A stretch of 64,000 bases of DNA from Beta vulgaris subsp. vulgaris (Eukaryota; Streptophyta; Magnoliopsida; Caryophyllales; Amaranthaceae). Below, piece after piece: positions 10,911-23,248 of the stretch (its first letter is position 1; each line of letters opens with the position of its first letter). The notes under the pieces are model-generated. The model saw nothing but the letters and a program-made list of their open reading frames with translations. It was not told the origin of the DNA and did not search any database. The translations under genes were made by a program, and so were the position numbers. The stretch covers positions 343,001-407,000 of the forward strand of contig NC_079202.1 of assembly GCF_026745355.1 (NCBI RefSeq). Direction: 5' to 3'.

Positions 10911-13900
10911 TCATACTTTCATTTCCTTCCGACTTTTGCCTTCCCTTTGCTCGCTTTAGCACGAGCCTAGCTAGGCCTAGGGGAGTAGGAGGGCCTCCGA
11001 ACGGCACCACATGACCCTTCCATGGCACGAGTGGGCCTTCAAATGGCCTCCCACGGCCCCGGGGTGCACTCCATGGGCACCGGTTTCTAGTCCCTGCGAG
11101 AGCCCCTGTTCGTGTACTATAATTCACGATTTTTCCAATTTTTGGGCCATTTTTTGACTTTTTGGGGCCCAGCGAGTTCTTTCGTCCTGGACCTCCCTAG
11201 GGTCCCCGAGATGCCTAATGATCCCCTATGAGGCCTTAAACTTTCTTTTCCTTCTGATTTTTGCCTTCCCTTGGCTCATTTTGGCCAGACCCTAGAAAGG
11301 CCTAGGAGAGTAGGACGGCCTTCGAACCGCACCACATGACCCTTGCATGGCACGACCATCAAAGGGTCTGCCACAGCCCAGGGTGCACCCCATGGGCACC
11401 GGTGCTCGGGCCCCGCGAGCGCCTAGATTCGTCTACTATAATCCACAATTTCTCCAGTTTTTAGGCCATTTTTAGACTTCCCGGGCCTCACACCTTCATT
11501 TCCTTCCCTCTTTTGCCTTCCCTTGGATCGCTTTGGTACGACCCTAGCTAGGCCTAGGAGAGTACGAGGGCCTCCGAACGGCACCACATGACCCTTCCAT
11601 GGCATTAGTGGGCCTTCAAAGGGCCTCCCACGATCTTGGGGTGCACCCCATGGGAACCGGTGCCGGGGATTGAGGGCGCCCGGATTCATGTACTATAATC
11701 CACGATTTTTCTAGTTTTCGTGCTATTTTGCGACTTCTTGGGGCCCGGTGAGTTCTTTCGTCCTGGACCTCCCTAGGGGCCTCAGACTTTCATTTCCTTC
11801 CGACTTTTGCCTTCCCTTTGCTCGCTTTGGCATGAGCCTAGCTAGGCTTGTGGTTATAGGAGGGCCTCCGTGACACTTCGATGATAGGAGTGGGACTTCG
11901 AATGGCCTCCCACGGCCTCGGGGTGCACTCCATGGGCACCGGTTTCCGGGACCCGCGAGCGCCATGATTCGTGTACTATAATCCTCGATTTTTCCAGTTT
12001 TCGGGCCATTTTCGTACTTCCTGAGCCCAGCGAGTTCTTTTGTCCTGAACCTCCCTTTGGTCCCCGAGGTGCCTGATGATCCCCCATGGGGCCGCACACT
12101 TTCATTTCCTTCTAATTTTTGCCTTCCCTTGGCTCGCTTTGGCCCGACCCTAGCTAGGCCTAGGAGAGTAGGAGGGCCTTCGAACCGCGCCATATGACCC
12201 TTGCATTGCATGAGTAGGCCTTCAAAGGACCTCCCACAGCCCTTGGGTGCACCCCATTGGCACTGGTTCCCGAGCCCCGCGAGCGCCCGGATTCGTGTAC
12301 CATAATCCGAGATCTCTCCAGTTTTCGGGCCATTTTCCGACTTCCCATGGGGCCTCAGACCTTCATTTTCTTCCCACTTTTGGCTTCCCTTGGCTAGCTT
12401 TGGTATAACCCAAACTAGGTCTCCAAACCGCACCACATGACCCTACCACAGCACAAGTGGGCCTTAAAAGGGTCTCCGATGGCCCCAGAGTGCACCCCAT
12501 GGGTACTGGTGCCCTGACCCCGCGTTCGCCCGGATTCATGTACTATAATCTACTATTTTTCAGTTTTCGGGCCTTTTTCCGACTTCTCGAGGCCTGGCGA
12601 GTTTTTTCGTCTTGGACCTCCCTCGGGTCCTCGTGATGCGTGAGGATCTTCCATGGGGCCTCAGACCTTCATTTCCTTCCAATTTTTGCCATCCCTTGGC
12701 TGGCTCTAGCACGACTCTAGCAGGCCAAGGAGAGTAGGAGGGGCTCTAAACGGCACCACATGACCCTTCAACAGCACGAGTGCCTAAGGGTGCCCGGGCC
12801 TCGCGAGCGCCCGGAGTCGTGTACTATAATCCACCATTTCTCCAGTTTTTCGGGCCATTTTCTGACTTCCCGGGACCGGTGATTTTTTTCATCCGGAACC
12901 TCCCAAGGATCCCCGAAGTGCCTAATGATTCCCCATGGGGACTCAGACCTTCATTTCCTTCCCACTTTTGCCTTCCGTTGGCTCGCTTTGGGACGACCCT
13001 AGCCAGGCCTAGGAGAGTAGGAGGGCCACCGAACGGCATCATCTGACCCTTCCATGGCACGAGTGGGCCTTCAAAGGGCCTCCCACGGGCGTGGGGTGTA
13101 CCCTGTGGGAACCGGTGACGGGGCTTGAGGGCGCCCGAATTCATGTGTCATAATCCCAGGGTGCGCTCCATGGGAACCGGTGCCCGAGCCTCGCGAGCGC
13201 CCGGAGTCGTGTACTATAATCCACAATTTTTCTAGTTTTCAGGCTATTTTCCGACTTTGTGGGACCCGGCGAATTCTTTCGTCCTGGACCTCCCTAGGGT
13301 CCCCACGGTGCCTGATGATCCCGCATGGGGCCTCAGAACTGCACCACATGACCCTTCCAAGGCACGAGTGGGCCTTCAAAGCGCCTCCCACGGGCCCGAG
13401 GTAGTGCCAGGGCCTGAGGGCGCCTAGATACGTGTACTATAATTCACGATTTTTCCAGTTTTCTGGCCATTTTCCGACTTTCGGAGGCCCTGCGAGTGTT
13501 TTCATTCCGGACCTCCCTAGGGTCATAAGAGTGCCTGAGGATTCCCCATGGGGCCTCATACCTTCATTTCCTTCCCACTTTTGGCTTCCTTGGCTAGCTT
13601 TGGCACGACCCTAACTAGTCTTAGGAGAGGCTCCGAACGCACCACATTACCCTTCCACGACACAAGTGTGCCTTCAAATGGCCTCCCACGGCCCCGGGGT
13701 GCACCCCATGGGAACTGGTGCCCAGGCCCAGTTGGCCCCCGGTTTCGTGGACTATAATCCACGATTTTTCCCGTTCTTTGGCCATTTTCCGACTTCTCAA
13801 GGCCCGACGAATTTTTTCATCCCGGACCTCCCTAGGGACCCTTAGATGCTTGAGGATCCCCCCTGGAGCCTCAGACCTTGATTTCCTTCCTACTTTTAGC

Positions 13901-16900
13901 TTCCCTTGGCTCTCTTTGGCACGACCCTAGCTAGGCCTACGATGGCCTCCGAACCGCACCACATGACCCTTCCATGGCACGAGTGGGCCTTAAAAGGCCC
14001 TCCTACGGATCCGGAGTGCACCTCATGGGTACTGGTGCCCTAACCCCATGTTCGGCCGGCTTCATGTACTCTAATCCATGATTTTTCCAATTTTCGGGCC
14101 ATTTTCCGACTTCCCGAGGCCCGGCGAATTTTTTCGTCCTGGACCTCCCTAGGGTCCCCGTGGTGCCTGAGGATCGCCCATGGGGCCTCAAACCTTCATT
14201 TCCTTCGAACTTTTGCCTTCCTTTGGCTAGCTATGGCACGACCCTAACTAGGCCAAGGAGAGTAAGACAGGCTCTGAACGGCACCACATGACCCTTCCAC
14301 AGCACGTGTGGGCCTTCAAAGGGCCTCCCACGGGCCTGGGGTGCACCCCATGGGAACCGGTGATTCAGCCAGCCAACGCCCTTCTTCGTGTACTATAATC
14401 CACGATTTTTCGAATTTTCGGGCCATTATCCGACTTCCTAGGACATGGCGAGTTTTTGTCCTAGACCTCCCTAGGTTCCCCGAGGTGCCTGATTCCTGAG
14501 ACTTTCATTTCCTTCCGACTTTTGCCTTCCCTAGGCTCGCTTTGGCACGACCCTAGCTAGGCCTACGAAAGTAAGAGGGCCTCCGAACAGCACCACGTGA
14601 CCCTTCCAAGGCACGAGTGGGCCTTCAAAAGCCTCCCACGGCCACGGGGTGCTCCCCATGGGAACCAGTGCCCGGGCCCCTCGGGCGCCTAAATTCGTTT
14701 ACTATAATCCACGATTTTTCCAATTTTCGGGCCATTTTCCGACTTCCTGGGGTCCGGCGAGTTTTTTTGTCATGGACCTCCCTAGGGTCCCCGAGGTGCC
14801 AGAGGATCCCCCATGTGGCCTCATACCTTCATTTTCTTCCCACTTTTTCCTTCCCTTGGCTCGCTTTGGCACGACCCTAGCTAGGCCTAGGAGGGCCTCC
14901 GAACGGTACCACATGACCCTTCCACGGCACGAGTAGGCCTTAAAAGGGCCTCCCACGACCCGGAGTGCACCCCATGGGCCATTTTCCGAAGTTCGCTCGG
15001 ATTCATGTAATATAATCCACGATTTTTCCAGTTTTCGGGCCATTTTCCGACTTCCTGGGGCCTGGCGAGTTTTTTTGACCTAGACCTCCTTAGGGTCCCT
15101 AGAGTGCTTGAGGATTGGCGATGGGGCCTCAGACCTTCATTTCATTCCTACTTTTGCCTTCCCTTGGCTGGCTATGGCACGACCCTAGCTAGGCCAAGGA
15201 GAGTAGGAGGGCCTCCGAATGGCACCACATGACCCTTATATGGCACAAGTGGGCCTTCAAAGGGGTTCCAACAGCCCCGGGGTGCACCCCATGGGCACCA
15301 GTGCCAGGTCCCCACGAGCACCCGGATTCGTGTACTATAATCCACGATTTTTCCAGTTTTCGGGCCATTATCCGACTTCCTGGTACCGGCGAGTTCTTTC
15401 GTCCTCGACCTCCCTAGGGTCCCCAAGGTGCGTGATGATCCCCCATGAGGCCTCAGACTCTCATTTCCTTCCGACTTTTGCCTTCCCTTGGTTCATTTTG
15501 GCACGACCCTAACTAGGCCTAGGAGAGTAGGAAGGCATGTGAACGGCACCACATGACCCTTGCATGGCACGAGTGGGCCTTCAAATGGCCTCCCACTGCT
15601 CAGGGGTGCACCCCATGCTCATCGATGCCAGGGCCCCACAAGCGCCTAGATTCATGTACTATAATCCACGATTTCTCCAGTTTTCAGGCCATTTTCCGAC
15701 TTTCCGGGGCCTGACGATTTGTTTCATCCCGAACCTCCCTAGGGTGCCTGAGGATTCCCCATGGGGCCTGAGACATGCATTTCCTTTAATTTCGACTTTG
15801 CCTTCCTTTGGCACGCTTGGCATGACTCTAGCAAGGCCTAGGAGAGTAGGAGGGCCTCCGAACGGCACCACATGACCCCTCCATGGCATGAATAGGCCTT
15901 CAAAGGGCCTCCCACAGCCCCCGGGTGCACCCCATGGGCACAGGTGCCCAGGCACCGTAGGCGCTCGGATTCGTGTACTGTAATCCACGATTTTTCCTAT
16001 TTTCGGGCCATTTTCCGACTTCTTGGGGCCCATCATGTTTTCTCATCCCAGGCTACCTTAGGGTCCCCTATGGGACCTCCGACCTTTATTTCCTTCCCAC
16101 TTTTGCATTCCCTTGGCTCGCTTGGCACGACCGTAGCTAAGCCTATGAGTGTAGGAGGGCCTCCGAACGGCACCACATGACCTTTCCACGGCACGAGTGG
16201 TCCTCCAAAGGGCCTCCGACGTCACCGGGGTGCACCCCATAGGCACAAGTGCCCGGGCCACGCGAGCGCCCGGATCCATGTACTATAATCCACGATTTTT
16301 TCAGTTTTTGGGCCATTTTTCGACTTCCCAGGCCCAGTGAGTTTTTTTCGTCCTAGACCTCCCTAGGGTCCCCGAGGTGCATGAGGATCCTCCATGGGGC
16401 CTCATACTTTCATTTCCTTCCGACTTTTGCCTTCCCTTGGCTCGCTTAGGCACGACCCTAACAAGACTTAGCAGGGCCTCCGAACGGCACCATATGATCC
16501 TGCCATGGCAGGAGTGGACCTTCAAAGGACCTCCCACGTCCGCGGGGGGCACCCCATGGGAATCGGTGCCCGGGCCTTGGGTGTCCCAGATTCGTGTACT
16601 ATATGATCCACGAATTTTCTAGTTTTCCGGCCATTTTCCGACTTCCCGGGGCCGGCGAGTTTTTTTTCCTTGACCTCCCTAACGTCCCGGAGGTGCCTGA
16701 GGATCCCCCATAGGGCTTCAGACTTTCATTTCCTTCCGACTTTTGTCGTCCCTTGGCTCGCTTTGACACGACCCTCGCAAGGCCTAGGAGGGCCTCCAAA
16801 CGGCACCACATGACCCTTCCACGGCACGAGTGGGCCTTCAAACAGCCTCCCACAGCTCCGGGGTGCACTCCGTGGGTACCGATGCCCAGGCCCTGTCGGT

Positions 16901-17474
16901 GCCCGAATTCGTGTACATTTTCGCGCCATTTTCAAACTTCTCAGGGCCCTGCGAGTTGTTCGTCCCGAACCTCCCTAGGGTGCCTGAGGATCCCCCATGG
17001 GGCCTCAGACCTTCATTTCCTTCCCACTTTTGCCTTCCCTTAGCTCGCTTGGCACGATCCTAACTAGGCCTAGGAGAGTAGGAGGGCCTCCGAACGGCAC
17101 CACATGATCTTTTTACGGCAGGAGTGGGCATTCAAAGGGCCTCCCACAGCCCCGGGATGCATCCCATGGGCATCGGTGCCCGGGCCCCGGGTGGCCCGAA
17201 TTCGTGTACTATAATCCATGAATTTTTCAGTTTCCAGGCCATTTTCCGACTTCCCGTGGCCCGGCGAGTTTTTTCATGCTGGACCTCCCTAGGGTCCCCG
17301 AGGTGCCTGAGGATCCCCCATGGGGCCTCAAACTTCCATTCGCTTTCGACTTTTGCCTTCCGCTTGGCTCGCTTTGGCACGACCCTAACAAGGCCTAGGA
17401 GGGCCTTCGAACGGCACCACATGACCCTTCCACGGCACAAGTGGGCCTTCAAAGGGCCTCCCACATCCCCAAGG
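10911..17474. repeat. GC-rich satellite array, right block
   Basis: Same satellite and orientation as the left block, about 20 more monomers. The GTGTACTATAATCC landmark lies near 14388, 14698, 15330, 15655, 15974, 16279, 16597 and 17206, spacing 305-325 bp. Several monomers are partly deleted (about 11431 to 11690, 12292 to 12538). The array stops abruptly at about 17474 in mid-monomer. Frames of up to about 237 codons seen on the minus strand are composition artefacts of this repeat. Confidence 0.93.
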
Positions 17475-18130
17475 TGATGGTCTAGGCTCTACATGCTTTT
17501 CGTGTTGATGTAAGTCTCTTCCCTTCTTTCTTTAGTTTTCATACATTCCTTGCTCATCATCTTTATCTTTGTGTAGTGTTCGATCAGGATGGCAATCATG
17601 AGTCACCGCCACACTACTGACTCTCGTAAGCTTCGAGAGGAATGACGGCTTAGAAGGAGCTAGTGGTTATTTGTTAACGGCCAAATCGAGCTCGCGGGGA
17701 AAGAGAAGGCTTTCACCGAGAAGGAGAAAGCTACCAAGGATGAGGAGTCCTCGGCCAAGGACCAGATCATCACCGGATGGCAAGAGTCTCTAGCAGGTAG
17801 AGAGTTTGTAGTGGATATGGGGCTTTAGGCTGCCGATGTAGCCACGAAGAAAACTCTTCAAAAGGTGCGAGGGACCCTTTCGAAGATAGCTCCATCTCTG
17901 GACTGGGATCATATCGAGGCCGAGTATACGACCATGGTCGAGGCCGAGTTGGCAGCAAACTCTTCCTCTGGTGATACTGAGGCTATGCTCGAGGAGGATG
18001 TTGTTACTTATTTTCTCGAGGATTCTCAGCGCGATGATGAGCTCGAGGCTCAGCCAGATGAAGAGTGAAACTACCCCGCAGGTGATTCCAGGATTGCCCC
18101 CAACGCTCAAGTCAGTACTGGAACTTGAAG
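17475..18130 (+). pseudogene. Decayed retroelement-type ORF (coiled-coil, acidic C-terminus)
   Basis: From an ATG at about 17588, interrupted by stops, the frame reads a Lys/Glu-rich helical stretch (AGKEKAFTEKEKATKDEES), then an unbroken 67-codon end at 17865-18068 containing LSKIAPSLDWDHIEAEYT and an acidic tail ending AQPDEE. The pyrimidine-rich leader and the coiled-coil layout resemble the extra ORF of the Tat-type element at 60-62 kb, but I see no direct sequence match. I cannot assign it to a family. Confidence 0.4.
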
Positions 18131-18769
18131 TATAGAGAGAATTGGTGGGGATGTCATTCATTACCTTTATAAATTAAGATATGTTCCTTAATTATAAGCA
18201 TTGGAAATGATGATATCTGAGTGCTAGTTTGAATTTGAGACCTAGCTGGGCCGAATCTTATCGATGGACCAGCCTCTTGAATGATGCGGTAATTTACCTT
18301 GGGCCTAGGGCCTAGAGACATATTGGGCCAAAACACTAGGTGTTTTCAAAGAGAATCAATTCGTGGATTGCACTTTCACAATAATTGGTAAGATTTCTTT
18401 CATGATGCTAAATTATGTTTGATATCCTTACATATGCCAAAGAAGAATACAGCTCCGCCAGAACATGGTTCTATGACACAATGAATTATTGCTTTACAGC
18501 ACAAATTAATTAATTAATAAATAGTACAAATTATATAGTAGCAGTAGTATATATTAAAAAAAAAAAAAATACACTAAAAATTACGATACATAAACTTTCA
18601 ATACACCTAAAATAAGTAATAAAAAAATCCTCACAGATCCACCAGTTATCACCGACGCGTGCCAGTACTTTCCAACTACAGAGTACAGAACCACCGACTA
18701 AAACCACATCTGTATTACCAGTCTGTCTTTTGATGTTTTTGCAAAATCTGAAACTGGGGATGGAATTGC
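18131..18769. other. Gene-free stretch downstream of the CC gene
   Basis: AT-rich DNA with an A13 run at about 18556 and no ORF of interest. Its right end should hold the 3' untranslated region of the minus-strand gene that stops at 18770. No element termini were recognised. Confidence 0.5.
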
Positions 18770-19066
18770 TTATTGATATGTGCACGCTTTCTTAAGAGAG
18801 ATGGCAGAATTGGGCTTCTTAGGATCATAAACAACTGAACAATCAATGAATCTATAGAATTTAGGTTTAACTAATCTCCCCAAAACATAAGCTCTAGATC
18901 GAACTGTGAAGCTTAGTGACATATTTACTGCTGCCGTTGGTACACCCGTTGAAGTACCCACTAAACTCTGCCCACTTCCATATAGTGGAATTTTATCTCC
19001 ATATATCTGCACATTCACTGTTTTCTGACTCTTTCTCGATTGATAGAATTTCTTCAGCTGCATCCC

Positions 19067-19100
<34 letters not shown>

Positions 19101-19924
19101 TTTGTAAGTTACCCATAAAAAATTAAAAGTCAGAAAGAAGAGAAACTTACATTTCCAGTGGCGACAACAATCTGGGAGTAAGATAGATCTAAAGGAGTAG
19201 AAGTAACATGAACTCCAAAAAATGTAGCTGTGTTGCGATACAGAAACTTGAGTGTTGAATTTACTGATGCCATTTCTGTTGCTACTCCTGTATGATCTGA
19301 TCCAGCTGATACCATGAATCTATCGAATTTAATACTCTGTTGAAATTGAAATTGAAATTGAAATTGAAATTAGAAATCAAATCTGATGACTTTATGTGGG
19401 TGTGTGTTAGAAATAAGAAATAAGACATGAACCTTGATAGTGATCTTGGGTTTCTGAGGTCTTGCAGCACCCCAAAGAATCAAAGAAAAGAAAGAGAAAA
19501 GAAGTAAAAAACCGAATATAAAAGCAAGAACATAGCAACGACGAGGAAGAGGTTTGTGACTTTCTTCATCTTCAATAAGTCCTTCTTCTTCAATAACATC
19601 ACATTCCTTCCATGGTGATTGTTGTTGTTGTTGTTTCTTATTATGTGCGGCTTTTTTGGCAGCATCGTTAGGTGAGATCTTGCGAGACCCTGAAAAACGA
19701 GTAGATGAAGATTCTCTCGAGTGTCTCCCAAGAGATGAGTGAGAATGAGGTGGAGAACCCATAGGACTTAACACTGGTGTTGAATGAAACGATGTTGTTG
19801 TCTTCTCACCATCGTGCGAGTCTCTTGATGGACTCTGCACGTAGTACACTGGTCGTCTTGGTGGTGATCTGTTTGGTGATGATGCCGCTAGACTCGTCAC
19901 CTCGGAATCTGTCTTGGCGTGCAT
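18770..19924 (-). CDS. CC1: Companion of cellulose synthase (CC1/CC2-like) LEA-2-fold membrane protein
   Basis: Three exons on the minus strand: 19433-19924, 19151-19336 and 18770-19057, all with GT-AG borders and phase 0, giving 321 residues. The start is the ATG opening MHAKTDSEVTS, as in Arabidopsis At1g45688/At5g42860. A disordered Ser/Pro/Arg-rich cytosolic tail (PRRPVYYVQSPSRDSHDGEK, then FHSTPVLSPMGSPPHSHSS) runs to about residue 125. One membrane span (YVLAFIFGFLLLFSFFSLILWGA) covers about 129-152. The LEA-2-type outer domain follows, with YRNTATFFGVHVTSTPLDLSYSQI and KKFYQSRKSQKTVNV. In Arabidopsis these proteins travel with cellulose synthase complexes and bind microtubules through the cytosolic tail, sustaining cellulose synthesis under salt stress. 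It lacks the long Pro-rich loop I associate with the Arabidopsis outer domain. CC1 versus CC2 orthology is not resolved. Confidence 0.92.
19058..19150 (-). repeat. Short AATC-type microsatellite in CC gene intron 2
   Basis: About eight CAAT repeats (19068-19100, plus strand) sit a few bases from the exon 3 acceptor. The other intron carries a (TTGAAA)n-type run at 19341-19371 similarly close to its acceptor. Length changes there could affect splicing. Confidence 0.75.
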
Positions 19925-20720
19925 CTTCAACTCACACGACGAGACTACTAAAGTCTAAAGGGTTTGCCTTTGCTTCTGATGGAGAACTGCTAAAACTGCT
20001 TGTGTTTGTGTTTGTTTTATTTTGGGTTTGTGAGATCAGAATATTTACGCTCGCTGTTGTCTGTGATGTTTCGGTGGAGTTTGATTGATTATTATTGTCT
20101 TTAAAGAAAATTAAGTACTATAATAAGTTGAGAATGTGGTAAAACACTTAATAAAGTTAAACAAAACCTAACCCATCTAAAGAATAAACAACTCAAAGCA
20201 CTCAAGAGTATACTGCTAGGAAGGATCTGACAGCTTCGTAATAGTTGGCACTTTGGCAGGATCTTTCTTGTGTTATGCCAACCTACCGTCTTAACCTTTT
20301 CTTTTTTTCCTTTTTTTTGTTTCGGTGTGGGGGTATAAAATGACAAATGTTGTATAGGTTAAATAGAGAAAGAAAATGAATCTTTTGTCAAATGCAGTAT
20401 GGTAACTTTATTAATCTCAATCATTTGATTTTAACCTCTTTGATTATGATTTCAAATAAATCAACATTTTTAAGTTGTAGGCAAAAAAACGTGAACATTG
20501 ATTGGATTTAGACTGCAAGTTAAAAGTATATATGGTTTATTTGAGTATGCAACTCAAGAGATTGAAAAAAAAAATGCGCACTTTAAAAGGTTGTATTTGG
20601 TAAAAAAAAAATTCAAAGAAAATATTGAAGTGTACAATTAAATATAGTGATTAACTTTTGTTTTGTTTTAGTTTACTCACAATTTGTAATTATATTTACT
20701 TGTTCTCTTCTAAATGTGAT
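19925..20720. other. Upstream region of the CC gene
   Basis: Holds the 5' untranslated region and promoter of the minus-strand CC gene. I see no certain TATA box or regulatory site in the required orientation and no ORF. The plus-strand frame at 19777-20088 is the shadow of the gene's first exon and leader. Confidence 0.4.
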
Positions 20721-20724
20721 ACTT

Positions 20725-20905
20725 CCTTATTTTATATTTAGTTGCAACACGAAAGATACGCATTAATTAATGTGAGAATTGTACAGAGAGAGATAAAAAA
20801 AAAAGTGAATTTTAGGATGATGAGAGAAACAAAAATAAAGAATTTATAAAAATAAGCAATGTAGCAACTAAACTGAAATACCCAAAATTAGAAAGTTACA
20901 ACCCA
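20725..20905. mobile_element. Stowaway-like MITE relic
   Basis: Terminal parts CTTCCTTATTTTATATTTAG and, as reverse complement at the right, TGGGTATTTCAGTTTAGTTG can be aligned as imperfect inverted repeats, both running into GTTGCAAC/GTTGCTAC. The spacing suits a Stowaway MITE. Termini are degraded. Confidence 0.5.
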
Positions 20906-21064
20906 AAGAGAACAAAAAAAGTATATTAGAGATTATTCACCTTCTATTTCCTCCTCAAATCTTTGTGGCGAAAAAAAAATAATAGAAGCAGGTAATGTAT
21001 CCGGATCGAAAGAGATAAGTATTTTGATGTATATAACAATCTGATGTACAATATTTGTATATTA

Positions 21065-21342
21065 CCTTCGTCTCAAAATTTATTACTCATTTTTTGCAGT
21101 GTGTCATATAAGTTTTACTCAAAGAACTATTCATAATCACTCATATAACTAGCGTTTGTATTTCACATGTATGAAAAAATATAGTCATGTAGGATCTTAT
21201 TGAATTCGTCTCAATATGTACTTTTATTAATATGTGATTCTTGTAATTTTTACCAAAATATAACCAAAAATATTAATAGTGTAAATTGCCCATTGATAAG
21301 CGTAAAATTGAAAGTGTTGCAATTAAATGGGAGCGGAGGAAG
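21065..21342. mobile_element. Stowaway MITE
   Basis: Left end CCTTCGTCTCAAAATTTATT and right end GGGAGCGGAGGAAG, bordered by TA on both sides. The interior holds the ATAGTCATGTAGGATCTTAT / TTCGTCTCAATA core shared with MITEs near 38370 and 52190. It abuts the start of the outer LTR at 21345. Confidence 0.75.
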
Positions 21343-21628
21343 TATGTTGGATTCAACTCTTCATGGCAGACCACCTAGAAGACAAATAAACTAATTAACC
21401 CAGGGGTTTTCTGAGAAAACCCTCTCTAATCTTAAGTTAGGCAAGCAGACAATAAGTAAAGTATAATAGAGAGTATTTGTGGATAATCTTTACCTTGTGT
21501 CATCTGTAGTATTTATAGAGTTCCTTTAAACATGAGAGACTTTGGGCCTTTCTCCTTTTGGGACCATTTTGCAAATTAGGCTTATGGGACTTGGTGATGA
21601 GATAAAGGGTGCAAATTCAGCCATAGGG

Positions 21629-21928
21629 TGATGTAGAATGCATGAAGTTATCTTTTATGGAGATTAGAGAGGAAACTTCGAGTACTCAACATTCAACCAA
21701 GAGTACTTTAGAGAGAGATTGAGAGAGAAATAGAAAGATTAAGAAGGTGAAATGATCCAGAAATGTGTTTACTATTAATCATGATCTCAATGATAATAAG
21801 AGTATAGTATATATAGAGAAGTAGCATAACAGAATTCTAACATAATGGTAACAAAATGGAAGTTAGTTAGACAACTAACTTTCCCACCCAAAATTGGGTT
21901 TAAGTTGTTAAAATTATACCCTATATCA
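21629..21928 (-). repeat. 3' LTR of the Reina-type element
   Basis: Reads TGATATAGGG at its minus-strand start and ACATCA at its end. A purine tract (AAAGGGAGGAGGTA on the minus strand, about 21929-21942) precedes it. A minus-strand TATATATAC/CTCTATATA motif near 21811-21820 is a possible U3 TATA region. Confidence 0.9.
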
Positions 21929-21959
21929 TACCTCCTCCCTTTATAAAAGACTTGACCTC

Positions 21960-23243
21960 AAGTCTGGAAAGGGAACTCAGGAAACTGAGCTTCAAAGGCA
22001 TTAGCAAAGACCCAAGTAGCTTCACTAGCAGGTTGATCAGCCCATTGGATCAAATACTGAACTTCAGCCACATATGACTCTTAACAACCCTCCTATCCAA
22101 GATGGCAAAAGGTTGAAGTACTTGATCAGCAGCAGTACCATGGAACCAAGAGGGAATCTGAGGAGAAGATGGTAGAAGTCCCCTAAAAGGCTTCAACTGG
22201 GAAACATGGAAGACATTGTGAATCTTCACATAAGGAGGAATAGTGAGTTTGTAAGCTACATGGCCGACAATGTCTTCCACTCATAATTGACCAAAGTATT
22301 TATGAGCTAACTTTTGGTTCATTCTAGCTTGCACAGAAGATTGTCTATATGGTTGAAGCTTCAGCCAAACCCAATCATCAATGTGAAAGGATCTCTCAAA
22401 CCTTCTCTTGTTAGCCAACACCTTCATCTTATGCTGAGCTTTAGCTAAATGAGTTTAAAAAGAAACCATCATTGCATCTCTCCTTTGCATAGTTCTATCA
22501 ACCGCTTCATTAGAAGATTCCCCAGGCAAGTAGGGAATGTAGACAAGAGCTGGTTGGTTATAGATAATATCATAAGGTATTAACTTGGTAGCAGTGTGAT
22601 AGGTAGTGTTATATCACCACTCAGCCAATGGAAGCCACATAAACCAATCCTTGGGATGCTCACCAGTCATGCACCTCAAATAAGCTTCCAAACACTTGTT
22701 CAAGACTTCAGTTTGTCCATCAGTTTGAGGATGGTAAGCTGAAGACAGTAGCAACTAAGTACCTTGTAGAGTAAACAAGGCTTGCCATAATTGACTGAGA
22801 AAAAGAGCATCCCTGTCACTAACAATAGACTTAGGCCAACCATGGAGCTTAAAAACTCCATCTAAGTATACTTGTGCCACATCCACAGCAAAATATGGAT
22901 GATGTAAAGCAAAGAAGTGAGCATATTTGCTTAACCTGTCAACCACCACATATATCACTTCTTTGCCTTGAGACTTAGGGAGCCTAGTAATGAAATCCAT
23001 AGAAACTTCATACCATACTTTTTGAAGAATTGGAAGAGGCTGGAGGAGGCCTGGATAAGCTGATGGATCATACTTGCTAGCCTCACAAACTACACAATTT
23101 CTCACAAAAGAGCTGACATCCTTGTGCAGACCCTTCCAAGTGAAGAATGTTTTGAGTCTCCTAGTAGTGGCATCTCTACAAGAACGTCCCCCCTTCAGCA
23201 GAGGAATGCATCAAGACAACAGATTATGTTTAAGTTGGTCACT
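21960..23243 (-). pseudogene. Integrase and chromodomain (Reina-type)
   Basis: From the right: zinc-binding remnant ending FVRNCVVCEASKYDPSAYPG, then the integrase core with WYEVSMDFITRLPKSQGK (first catalytic D) and KSIVSDRDALFLSQLW (second D), cut by a stop after LFTLQGT. Near 22050-22280 the C-terminal part reads VAYKLTIPPYVKIHNVFHVSQL. After a frame change a chromodomain-like segment follows, containing VQYLIQWADQPASEATWV and ending near 21965. Chromodomains of this kind direct insertion to particular chromatin in related elements. Confidence 0.87.
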
Positions 23244-23248
23244 AGAGC

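Noticed and set aside
11723..12436. 237-codon minus-strand open frame in the right satellite block
   Set aside because: It spans more than two monomers, repeats its own sequence and has no domain; chance readthrough of the repeat.
1..17474. Possibility that the tandem array is ribosomal DNA spacer or a CRISPR array
   Set aside because: No rRNA gene or short-repeat/unique-spacer layout is present; monomers are continuous and similar along their whole length.
18900..19107. Plus-strand frame over the CC gene third exon
   Set aside because: Shadow of the minus-strand coding exon and a CAAT microsatellite.
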